From a virus, in IMG/VR virus record IMGVR_UViG_3300001097_000099, positions 1 to 20,324 of that record: a stretch of DNA of 20,324 nt; one strand, written 5' to 3'. The notes beneath the pieces are model-generated. The model searched no databases. It was not told where the DNA came from and saw only the letters and a list, made by a program, of their open reading frames with translations. This document shows, in pieces, positions 5,692 to 11,494 of the stretch (positions are counted from its first letter, which is position 1; each line of letters opens with the position of its first letter). The position numbers and the translations under genes were made by a program.

Positions 5692-5998
5692 CAACAAAAT
5701 TGGTAAAACCCGGGTACAGGTTGGCGCTTTTTTAGTTAGCAGCAACGACCTATGCGAGGTAGTTTTTTATCGGGTGAACGAAGTAAGCGAAAAAAGGTTC
5801 GCAGTTCTAGAACCCGTCAATTCAGAGTTTTTAGAAACCGGAGTCATTCCCGGTTTCAAGTCCGCTGGAAAATCCTTTAGCCGAAAAATTAAAAGTTACG
5901 GTTCCGGCGACGTGGTTCAAATATCCAAAAATCTGAAAGCCAGCGTATGGGACGGCCACATCAAATGGTCATCTGAATTACAAAAGGAGACAACATGA
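5675..5998 (+). CDS. Paralogue of the S-W-G-Y-D-Q-T-N family protein (107 aa)
   Basis: It aligns by eye with the protein at 4093-4404: V-G-A-F-L-V-S-S, V-F-Y-R-V, a beta region, G-K-S-F-S-R-K-I-K (about 67-75), then V-Q-I-S and A-S-V-W-D-G. The W-G-Y-D-Q-T-N loop of the family is lost here (N-D-L-C-E-V instead), so it is the more diverged copy. Its N-terminus M-K-F-E-L-N is shared with the next gene through the 29-base start repeat. Its stop overlaps the next ATG as ATGA. The function of the family is unknown. Confidence 0.75.
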   Translation: MKFELNNKIGKTRVQVGAFLVSSNDLCEVVFYRVNEVSEKRFAVLEPVNSEFLETGVIPGFKSAGKSFSRKIKSYGSGDVVQISKNLKASVWDGHIKWSSELQKETT

Positions 5999-6011
5999 AA
6001 TTTGAACTGAA
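5983..6011 (+). repeat. Start-associated direct repeat, copy 2
   Basis: Second copy of the repeat at 5663-5691, one mismatch in 29. It covers the last codons of the upstream gene, a GGAG ribosome site, ATG and six codons. Confidence 0.8.
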
Positions 6012-6189
6012 ACTCAAACTAGACAACGACGCATTCCAAAACGGCAACGCCCCATTTGAGGTCGCCCGAATCCTCAAATATCTTGCCGATCAACTTGACC
6101 GCAACGGATCCTGTGACGGTTTAGCCTTTGACCTGAACGGCAACAATGTTGGATCCGTGAAATACGTTTTCCCGAAAGATGGTGATTAA
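5995..6189 (+). CDS. Small conserved phage protein (64 aa)
   Basis: The sequence runs beta strand (M-K-F-E-L-K-L-K-L-D), then F-E-V-A-R-I-L-K-Y-L-A-D-Q-L helix, then D-L-N-G-N-N-V-G. I recognise this layout, ending with D-x-N-G-N-x-V-G, from small uncharacterised proteins in many phages. The start overlaps the upstream stop as ATGA and has AAAGGAG at the correct distance. The function is unknown; the fold is likely a compact alpha/beta domain. Confidence 0.75.
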   Translation: MKFELKLKLDNDAFQNGNAPFEVARILKYLADQLDRNGSCDGLAFDLNGNNVGSVKYVFPKDGD

Positions 6190-6190
6190 G

Positions 6191-6400
6191 ATGACATGGG
6201 ATGAAGCCGTCGCAAACAGTGGACGATTCGCGTGGCGACTGGACGCTGAAGGTAAGCGCAACGGCCCTGTTTTGCAATGGGGCAAGCCGTTTATTCGGAG
6301 ACACTTTGGCAAGGACTACCCGGCTATCCGTTGGAACGATGGAGTGTCTGAAGGTTGGATTGGGTTAGATCGTTTGACGTTGGAATGGGAGAGTGAGTGA
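6191..6400 (+). CDS. Hypothetical small protein (69 aa)
   Basis: Unrecognised. M-T-W-D-E-A-V-A-N-S-G-R at the start and several Trp and Gly residues. The ATG at 6191 lies one base after the upstream stop; an in-frame ATG at 6179 would overlap that gene, so the later start is chosen, though the earlier one is possible. The last codons (E-S-E-stop) are part of a 17-base junction repeat that recurs at 6551-6567. Confidence 0.65.
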   Translation: MTWDEAVANSGRFAWRLDAEGKRNGPVLQWGKPFIRRHFGKDYPAIRWNDGVSEGWIGLDRLTLEWESE

Positions 6401-6404
6401 GATG
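6388..6404 (+). repeat. Gene-junction direct repeat, copy 1
   Basis: The 17 bases GGAGAGTGAGTGAGATG supply the ribosome site, the upstream stop (TGA) and the downstream ATG. The identical 17-mer is at 6551-6567, also spanning a stop-start junction. A looser version precedes the ATG at 6660. Confidence 0.75.
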
Positions 6405-6563
6405 AGTAGAATCAAAGAGTTTAAGAGAACGCCTTTCACTGACTGGCTTGACGAAGTAGAAGGAATTTGCGTTGATTGTGGACGGAAACTAACCGACGAG
6501 GAATTTAACGGTAACTGGACTGGTGTTGGTCACGGTTGCAATAAATTGAAGGAGAGTGAGTGA
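6402..6563 (+). CDS. Small Cys/His protein (53 aa)
   Basis: C-V-D-C at residues 23-26 and H-G-C at 44-46 could bind one zinc ion in a C-C-H-C arrangement. The N-terminal 20 residues are basic then acidic. The start is fixed by GGAGAG in the junction repeat, and the gene ends E-S-E-stop like its upstream neighbour. It is one of several one-knuckle proteins in the window. Function unknown. Confidence 0.65.
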   Translation: MSRIKEFKRTPFTDWLDEVEGICVDCGRKLTDEEFNGNWTGVGHGCNKLKESE

Positions 6564-6567
6564 GATG
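6551..6567 (+). repeat. Gene-junction direct repeat, copy 2
   Basis: Identical to 6388-6404. It holds the stop of the 53-aa gene and the start of the 30-aa gene. Confidence 0.75.
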
Positions 6568-6657
6568 GAATGGAATGATTATTGCAAGCATGGAGTTTAT
6601 ATCGGTGATCGGTATGGCCCCGACTATTTATGTGGACGCTGTGAAGGTGGTGAGTAG
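6565..6657 (+). CDS. Tiny zinc-knuckle protein (30 aa)
   Basis: Thirty residues with C-K-H near residues 7-9 and C-G-R-C at 23-26, enough for a single zinc knuckle. GGAGAG lies at the right distance before the ATG at 6565, within the 17-base junction repeat. The stop lies two bases before the next ATG. The size and the Cys/His spacing match the other mini-knuckle ORFs in this window; the function is unknown. Confidence 0.58.
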   Translation: MEWNDYCKHGVYIGDRYGPDYLCGRCEGGE

Positions 6658-6659
6658 AT

Positions 6660-6821
6660 ATGAAAATTCGTGTGAGTGTCACCGTTGATATTGACCCGGA
6701 AGCGTATGCGAGTGAATTTGGGTTAAGCCTTGATTCTGTTCGGGCTGATGTTCAGAATCACGCGCAGCAAGTGGTTTTGACTACGTTTGCTGATTACAGT
6801 TTTGATTCGGGAGGTGGGTGA
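6660..6821 (+). CDS. Small conserved actinophage-type protein (53 aa)
   Basis: It begins M-K-I-R-V-S-V-T-V-D-I-D-P-E-A-Y, followed by a helix (V-R-A-D-V-Q-N-H-A-Q-Q) and ends with three Gly. The opening strand V-x-V-D-x-D-P-E-A-[WY] followed by an R-x-D-V helix is familiar from unnamed small actinophage proteins. GGTGGTGAG lies upstream of the ATG. It is packed two bases after the upstream stop and one base before the next start. Function unknown. Confidence 0.68.
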   Translation: MKIRVSVTVDIDPEAYASEFGLSLDSVRADVQNHAQQVVLTTFADYSFDSGGG

Positions 6822-6822
6822 T

Positions 6823-7062
6823 TTGGAATTGACCGTGGTTATTGAAGCGAACGAGGTCACCGATGAGATTCTTGAAGGTGCCATTGATATTTATGAATCC
6901 TATTTTGTGGATGATCGGTCAATGGATTGGGAGGATTTTATTGGGACTCTTGAGGGCATCGAACTCAAGGACGGTACTTATCTGGATTTTGGCCCTGAGT
7001 TTCAAACTCCCGCTCAAGCCAAGATTAAGAGGCATGTTCTCAAATACCGGAATACTGGATAG
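6823..7062 (+). CDS. Hypothetical acidic protein, TTG start (79 aa)
   Basis: Unrecognised. Strongly acidic, with E-L-T-V-V-I-E-A-N-E-V-T-D-E-I-L-E as a strand-helix opening and a basic final helix. TTG at 6823 is chosen because GGAGG lies eight bases upstream and the codon follows the previous stop by one base; a longer reading from 6787 overlaps that gene. The coding strand is rich in G and T here (22 T, 20 G, 12 A, 6 C in 6901-6960), opposite to the next gene. Confidence 0.68.
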   Translation: MELTVVIEANEVTDEILEGAIDIYESYFVDDRSMDWEDFIGTLEGIELKDGTYLDFGPEFQTPAQAKIKRHVLKYRNTG

Positions 7063-7078
7063 CCTGTTTGTTTTTCAC

Positions 7079-7115
7079 CCCCCGTGACACGGACGTTACG
7101 GGGGTTTAGTACAAT
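7079..7115 (+). promoter_or_regulatory. Promoter/operator site E
   Basis: CCCCCGT (7079-7085) and ACGGGGG (7098-7104) form perfect 7-bp arms with a 12-base loop. TAG-TACAAT follows, with the hexamer at 7110-7115, 24 bases before the ATG at 7140. The G-run, TAGTACAAT and GGTT downstream also occur in the leftward half of site C. It likely starts the transcript for the membrane peptide and the deacetylase-like gene. Confidence 0.58.
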
Positions 7116-7139
7116 AGGTTCAAAAGAAAGGAGCCAACC

Positions 7140-7253
7140 ATGACCGACCCCGGCTGGACAACACAAAGCATCATCACACTCATAATCGGAGTCACCGCAA
7201 CAATCGCACTCTGGGCCACATACCTGTGGTCAATCCTACAAAAAGAAGAATAG
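7140..7253 (+). CDS. Single-span membrane peptide (37 aa)
   Basis: A short N-terminus (M-T-D-P-G-W-T-T-Q-S) precedes one long hydrophobic segment, residues 11-33, and a charged end K-E-E. This is a single membrane span with the N-terminus probably outside by the charge rule. AAAGGAGCCAACC precedes the ATG. It lies directly before the deacetylase-like gene, nine bases from stop to start, and should be co-transcribed with it. It could be a partner or anchor for that enzyme, an antiholin-like peptide, or unrelated; the sequence does not decide. Confidence 0.65.
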   Translation: MTDPGWTTQSIITLIIGVTATIALWATYLWSILQKEE

Positions 7254-7261
7254 GAGAAAAC

Positions 7262-8158
7262 ATGAAAGACCTCATCATCGCCCACAGCGACTCATACGCC
7301 AACTGGATATTCGACCCCGACCACCCCACACAAGGACGACGATTCACCAACGGGTACAACGCCCTCATCATGCACATCAAATCCGAAGGGCTAACCCACG
7401 AAACCCGCGAACCAATCCCAGCCTTACGCAAATACCTCGAAACCGTCCACACACCCGCATACGTCACAGAAATTCTTTCCCAACACATAAGCGACGAATG
7501 GCTAGGGGTAAGACCCGACATGGCTCACCTAGCCGCACTCTTTGTTGGTGGAACGCAACTCGCCCTCAACGCCCTACGCAACAACGAAACACTCACAGCC
7601 GTGAACCTGCCCGGCGCTAAGCACCACGCCGCAACCGACCATTCAAGCGGATTCTGTGTGTTTGCGGATTTCGTGTTAGCAGCAAAAGAATTACGGGCTG
7701 ACGGGAAAAAAGTAGCGATCCTTGACGTTGACGCGCACCACGGTGACGGAACCGAAAACCTGTGCTTCAACGATTCTGGGATCCTCACATATTCCATTCA
7801 CGAATACGGGATTTTTCCCGGTACTGGGCTTAAAGACCATTTGAAAGAAAATGTTTACAATTGGCCTTTGGCGGGGAACGACGGGGATCGTGCCCTTTTA
7901 CAGGGAGTGAACGATTTCCTTGACGTGGCATCAGGATTCAAACCTGACTACATTTTTGTGGTAGGTGGGGCTGACGGTCATAGTTTAGATCCCTTATCCA
8001 ATCTTAATTACACGATTTCGGGGCTTGAACGTGCAATGGTCGTGGTGAGGGATTCTTACCCTGTCACACCGATTTTGTTTGGGGGGGCTGGTGGATACCA
8101 GCCTGACGGTGCCACCCCTTTAGTGTGGGCGAAAATGGTTACGGCGCTTGCCCGTTAA
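7262..8158 (+). CDS. Histone-deacetylase-superfamily amidohydrolase (AcuC / acetylpolyamine type, 298 aa)
   Basis: A complete class of zinc amidohydrolase signatures is present: G-A-K-H-H-A (118-123) with the catalytic His pair 121-122; D-V-D-A-H-H-G-D-G-T (155-164) with zinc ligands Asp157 and His159; S-I-H...F-P-G-T-G (178-189); G-G-A-D-G-H (235-240) with third ligand Asp238; and G-A-G-G-Y (275-279) with the transition-state Tyr279. The length is near that of bacterial members. Family enzymes remove acetyl groups from lysines, polyamines or small amides; the substrate here is unknown. ATG at 7262 has GGAG upstream; a GTG at 7226 inside the previous gene is rejected. The first part of the gene is C/A-rich and the last part G/T-rich. 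Its stop overlaps that of terL. Confidence 0.92.
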   Translation: MKDLIIAHSDSYANWIFDPDHPTQGRRFTNGYNALIMHIKSEGLTHETREPIPALRKYLETVHTPAYVTEILSQHISDEWLGVRPDMAHLAALFVGGTQLALNALRNNETLTAVNLPGAKHHAATDHSSGFCVFADFVLAAKELRADGKKVAILDVDAHHGDGTENLCFNDSGILTYSIHEYGIFPGTGLKDHLKENVYNWPLAGNDGDRALLQGVNDFLDVASGFKPDYIFVVGGADGHSLDPLSNLNYTISGLERAMVVVRDSYPVTPILFGGAGGYQPDGATPLVWAKMVTALAR

Positions 8159-9777
8159 ACCACCAGATTACTGAAATTGTCGCCCGTGAAATCATTCACC
8201 TGACCGAAACTAATTGGGATCACGTTAGGTACATTTCCACGCTTAGGCTCATACAAAGCCAACAGGACAGCCTCAGCCTGATCAGGGCTAGACACACCAC
8301 GGCGTTTCATTTCCACTTTCGACTCAATCTGTGTACGCCCCGCACTATCCGTTTTGAACGTCGGCCCCGCTAACTGTGACAACACTTTCCGTTCCACGTT
8401 AAGGCGAACATCTTGCCTCCCCTCATTGTTAGGTTGCAGGAGCGTCCGGCCATTCCACCACATTTCAGCCCTCATGTTCTTAAACTTTTCGTGATCCTTA
8501 GCCCTCTCAGCAACATTCACGGCAACAATCTTAGATTTATGTTTCCCTTCCGTGCCCCATTTTTGCAGCATAGACACCACACCCCAACCCACACCGATAG
8601 TGTCAATTTTTACTCGTACAGGTTCACCAATTTCACGTTTGTCGTGTTCAGCCTCAGCCTGATGAATATGTCGCAAACACACCCCGGCAACGTCAACAGC
8701 GTTTTCGTTTACCGCCCCCGATGATCTATGAATAATCTCTGTGACGAAACCGTCGGCTCGCGCTATAACGAACTCGTCACCACCATCGGATGCAATATCT
8801 ATCCCCAAACGAATCTTGTTCCCCACAAGGTGATCGTCGTTCGTCAACGAATTCTCGCACCAACTAAAAGGAATAACTTTATTTGCCGTGGAGCGCGGGA
8901 AACGCGCCCACACACGAGCCTCCACAAAAGGTGAATCCGCACCGAACTCGCTCGTAACATCATCCACCCACCTTTTATCCACCAAATGTTTAGTGATCAA
9001 ATGTTGCTCAACTTGAGGTGGACACGTTTTACATATCCCTACCGTTTCGCCCGTAAAATTTGGTGTATCAAAAGCACTAATCGTGATCGGGTTAAACAGT
9101 GGGGATTCGTAGCAACGCTCAAACCATCCGTCCTCCTGATCAGTGGGCGGGTTACCCAACAACAATAGGCGAGTGTTGCCGCCCGTCATGAGGGCTTCCA
9201 AAGCCTTACCCACCACCTCACCGATACCACCGGCCTCATCAATAATAATCAGTAAATTAGGTGCATGGATACCCTGCGTCGCGGCCTCATCGTAAGGTGA
9301 CGGAGAGAAACCGTAAGCAACAACGTCAGCCCCAACCTTCCACGTTTGAGTGAGAACCTCACCGGGTAACTTAGCCAAAAAATGACAACGCCGAATATGG
9401 GGCCAAATAATGTTTCTCACCTGACGGTGCGTAGGGGCAATCGTGATAGCCAACGCCGTACCGGGAGCGTGAGAAGCAATCCACCACGCCACAAGACGCG
9501 CAGACAAATGAGACTTACCGGGGGCATGGGACGCGGCCACAACGGTTCTCTGATTCACCACCACGGAATGAGCGATTTCGATTTGCTTCGACCACAAAGA
9601 CTCCCCTAAACCATTCTCAATAAACCCAACCGGGTCACCCTCATAAATAGCCCAAGGATTATTCACCTCCGCTTCCAAAAGCATCCCCAAAGCGTTTTTG
9701 TCATCATCACTCAACGCAGAATAAATCGCGTACCTATTCTGAGTGTCGGCACCAAGTACCTTGTCTACCAGTCTCAA
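8155..9777 (-). CDS. terL: Terminase large subunit (ATPase/nuclease, 540 aa)
   Basis: This is the DNA-packaging motor. The ATPase half has a Walker A variant A-S-H-A-P-G-K-S (82-89), Walker B L-L-I-I-I-D-E (175-181) with Glu181 as catalytic carboxylate, and a coupling motif L-L-G-N-P (206-210). The nuclease half has L-G-I-D-I-A (Asp327), K-I-D-T-I-G (Asp392) and S-P-D-Q-A-E-A (Asp499), the expected RNase H-like acidic triad. It begins one base after the small-subunit stop and ends tail to tail with the deacetylase gene. The full length suggests an intact enzyme. Unusually, the portal gene does not follow it; the downstream neighbour is the opposing rightward arm. Confidence 0.95.
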   Translation of the reverse strand: MRLVDKVLGADTQNRYAIYSALSDDDKNALGMLLEAEVNNPWAIYEGDPVGFIENGLGESLWSKQIEIAHSVVVNQRTVVAASHAPGKSHLSARLVAWWIASHAPGTALAITIAPTHRQVRNIIWPHIRRCHFLAKLPGEVLTQTWKVGADVVAYGFSPSPYDEAATQGIHAPNLLIIIDEAGGIGEVVGKALEALMTGGNTRLLLLGNPPTDQEDGWFERCYESPLFNPITISAFDTPNFTGETVGICKTCPPQVEQHLITKHLVDKRWVDDVTSEFGADSPFVEARVWARFPRSTANKVIPFSWCENSLTNDDHLVGNKIRLGIDIASDGGDEFVIARADGFVTEIIHRSSGAVNENAVDVAGVCLRHIHQAEAEHDKREIGEPVRVKIDTIGVGWGVVSMLQKWGTEGKHKSKIVAVNVAERAKDHEKFKNMRAEMWWNGRTLLQPNNEGRQDVRLNVERKVLSQLAGPTFKTDSAGRTQIESKVEMKRRGVSSPDQAEAVLLALYEPKRGNVPNVIPISFGQVNDFTGDNFSNLVV

Positions 9778-9778
9778 C

Positions 9779-10267
9779 TCAAGCCTCTAATTGTCGTTGC
9801 TCAAGGATCCGGTTCACTTTACGTTCCAACTCCTCCGTGGACACGTTGATTTGTATTGCGCCACCTTCAGGGCCAGATATTTCGGTTCTGTCGGAACGCC
9901 CCCATTTCTTTGGTTGTTTCCTTTCCAAGATCCATGCGGATGCTTGCCACGCCCCATTTTTGGCGGCGTTATCAATGTTCATGACGTGTCCGATGATTCC
10001 TTCAGCGTCTGCTATTTCGATTGCCTCAAGAAATTCAAGAAACGGTATTTCGTCTGATTGGGTTTGTAGCCCGGCTGCTTGGCGTTCTCGTTGTACTTTT
10101 CCTCTAGCGATCCAGTTGAAGAAACTTGTTGTGGATATTCCTACGGATTTGCATGAGTCGTCGATGTAGGCTCCTGCGCGGAGCATGGTGGTGATTGCGT
10201 TGAGTCGGTCGGCGTTGAGGAGTGTTTTGCGTCCTCGTTTTTCTTTGACGGGGGTTTTCTCTGTCAT
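9779..10267 (-). CDS. terS: Terminase small subunit (162 aa)
   Basis: The N-terminal region holds a basic K-R-G-R-K and a helix-turn-helix (about residues 19-56, with S-V-G-I-S-T-T-S-F-F-N-W-I). The C-terminal part has A-W-I-L-E-R-K-Q-P-K-K-W-G-R (111-124), a hallmark of phage small terminases, followed by a variable tail with a short coil. It recognises the packaging site and feeds DNA to the large subunit, whose gene starts one base after this one ends. The coding sequence crosses a sharp composition boundary near 10,060: 5' of it the coding strand is A/C-rich. Confidence 0.85.
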   Translation of the reverse strand: MTEKTPVKEKRGRKTLLNADRLNAITTMLRAGAYIDDSCKSVGISTTSFFNWIARGKVQRERQAAGLQTQSDEIPFLEFLEAIEIADAEGIIGHVMNIDNAAKNGAWQASAWILERKQPKKWGRSDRTEISGPEGGAIQINVSTEELERKVNRILEQRQLEA

Positions 10268-10286
10268 GGGGTCATGGTATCCGGGT

Positions 10287-10640
10287 TTAGGTGTATTGTC
10301 CGGCTGGTTCGGCTGCGAATTGGGCTTTGTGGGCGCTTGCGAGGCTTCTGCCGACTTCTATTTGTGTTCCTAGTGTTCTTATGCGTTCTTTGAGTGCCCG
10401 GACTTTAGCGGCGCTTATTTCGTATTCTAGGTTTTCGTCGCGGGTTTCGTAGTTGGCGATTTGTTTGCGTAGTTCCATGCTTCCTGTGTTGTCTAGGAAT
10501 GCTCTGGCGTAGGCGACTTCGTATTTTTGTTTGGCTCTTACGGATTCTTCGTCTAGTTGGGCGTAGTCGTCTGTGGCTTTGTCTAGGTATCGGGATAGTT
10601 CGGCTAGGCGTTCTAGGGCTTGTGCATGGTTGGGCATCAT
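10287..10640 (-). CDS. Conserved actinophage-type coiled-coil protein (117 aa)
   Basis: Almost wholly helical with heptads: E-R-L-A-E-L-S-R-Y-L-D-K-A, L-D-E-E-S-V-R-A-K-Q-K-Y-E-V-A-Y, and V-R-A-L-K-E-R-I-R-T-L-G-T-Q-I-E-V-G-R-S-L near the end. I recognise this pattern from an unnamed protein commonly found close to the terminase genes of actinophages and their prophages. The ATG at 10640 overlaps the upstream stop as ATGA; an ATG one codon later is equally possible. Function unknown; oligomerisation is expected. Confidence 0.8.
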   Translation of the reverse strand: MMPNHAQALERLAELSRYLDKATDDYAQLDEESVRAKQKYEVAYARAFLDNTGSMELRKQIANYETRDENLEYEISAAKVRALKERIRTLGTQIEVGRSLASAHKAQFAAEPAGQYT

Positions 10641-11137
10641 GGGGTTAGTTTATCGGGGTTTAGTGTTGTGAGTTCGGTTTTGTGTATGAGTCGCGTGTTT
10701 TCTTTGTCGTAGGGGGCTGGTTCTCCTAAACCCCAAGCCTGTTCCATGTTGATCCATCCCCATACGTCTACTGTTTTGAATTCTATGTCGGGTAGGTGGG
10801 CGGCGAAAAGGATCAGGTTTTTGTTGAGTTGGTGGCGGCGTACAGCAGCGGATTGTCCTGTTCTGACGCGGCGAACTTCAATGTTTGTTCCGACATCGGG
10901 GACGTTTCGGTATTTGTTGTGATCAGTTGAATGCCAGTAGTGCCCCGGCCAATACCTGTTGGTGGCTTTAGCGACCGCTAACTCGCATATGCAAGCGGCT
11001 TGTTGCGCTGTCCGGTCATCTTCCATACGTTTCGGGTCATAATGGGCGGCGTTTCCTTTACCCCAGTTTGCTGTGAATCGTTCGATTCCGACGTGGCAAG
11101 CCCACGAGTATTCCCACGGGTCAAGTTCAATGATCAT
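10637..11137 (-). CDS. Putative PD-(D/E)xK-like phage nuclease (166 aa)
   Basis: A helix with C-E-L-A-V-A-K (51-57) is followed by V-P-D-V-G-T-N-I-E-V-R-R (79-90) and then I-E-F-K-T-V-D-V-W-G-W-I (118-129). The P-D...E-V-R triad with an upstream Glu fits a PD-(D/E)xK core in which Lys is replaced by Arg. I have seen the layout D-V-G...E-V-R...G-W-I in uncharacterised phage proteins. If it is a nuclease it could supply the missing exonuclease of the Gam/Rad52 set, but that is inference. It overlaps both neighbours by four bases. Confidence 0.58.
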   Translation of the reverse strand: MIIELDPWEYSWACHVGIERFTANWGKGNAAHYDPKRMEDDRTAQQAACICELAVAKATNRYWPGHYWHSTDHNKYRNVPDVGTNIEVRRVRTGQSAAVRRHQLNKNLILFAAHLPDIEFKTVDVWGWINMEQAWGLGEPAPYDKENTRLIHKTELTTLNPDKLTP

Positions 11138-11379
11138 TCATTCCCCTTGTTTTTTGTTGGTTTCAGTGTGAAAGGTTTCCCGTTTTGTATAGCAAACCCT
11201 TCCGAACTCCACAAGTCAGGGATCTCAGTGAGAGAATCAAAAATTTGTAAAGCAACCGCCAACTCGTCAGCCCTACCCCTGTTGTACGCTTTTTCGAGCA
11301 TTTTTATTAACGAATCAGCCCCACACTGACACAAAGAATCACACTGCGGGAACTCATTTTGGTTATCCATCTCAGTCAT
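11134..11379 (-). CDS. Hypothetical small protein with N-terminal Cys cluster (81 aa)
   Basis: C-D-S-L-C-Q-C lies at residues 12-18, too tight for a normal zinc ribbon but possibly a metal or redox site. The rest has a helix L-I-K-M-L-E-K-A-Y-N-R-G-R-A-D-E-L and a basic C-terminus. The ATG at 11379 follows GGAGG; the in-frame TTG at 11406 lacks a site. Its start overlaps the end of the small zinc ORF by eight bases, and its stop overlaps the next gene as ATGA. Confidence 0.7.
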   Translation of the reverse strand: MTEMDNQNEFPQCDSLCQCGADSLIKMLEKAYNRGRADELAVALQIFDSLTEIPDLWSSEGFAIQNGKPFTLKPTKNKGNE

Positions 11380-11494
11380 CCCACCAATCCTCCGATTCCG
11401 TGTCAATACAACGCTGACAAAGAAGCCGCCAACCCTGAAACGCTTCAGCGCCCGGACTGTGGCAACGCTGACAATTAACTACAACATCTTCCAT
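11372..11494 (-). CDS. Tiny zinc-ribbon protein (40 aa)
   Basis: Two C-Q-R-C pairs (residues 8-11 and 26-29) are separated by 14 residues, a textbook zinc-ribbon spacing, followed by an acidic Trp-containing tail. The frame starts inside the end of rusA (16-base overlap) and ends inside the next gene's start (8-base overlap), exactly filling an otherwise non-coding gap of about 100 bases. The ribosome site is weak, so translational coupling to rusA is likely. Function unknown. Confidence 0.58.
   Translation of the reverse strand: MEDVVVNCQRCHSPGAEAFQGWRLLCQRCIDTESEDWWDD

Noticed and set aside
7226-7261. Upstream GTG start for the deacetylase-like gene
   Set aside because: It overlaps the membrane peptide gene and has no ribosome site, while GGAG precedes the ATG at 7262 and the family N-terminus begins there.
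8086-8103. Perfect 7-bp hairpin with 4-base loop near the end of the deacetylase gene
   Set aside because: It lies inside the codons for the conserved G-A-G-G-Y and following residues, 50 bases before the stop, with no T-run. Coding constraint explains it better than a terminator.
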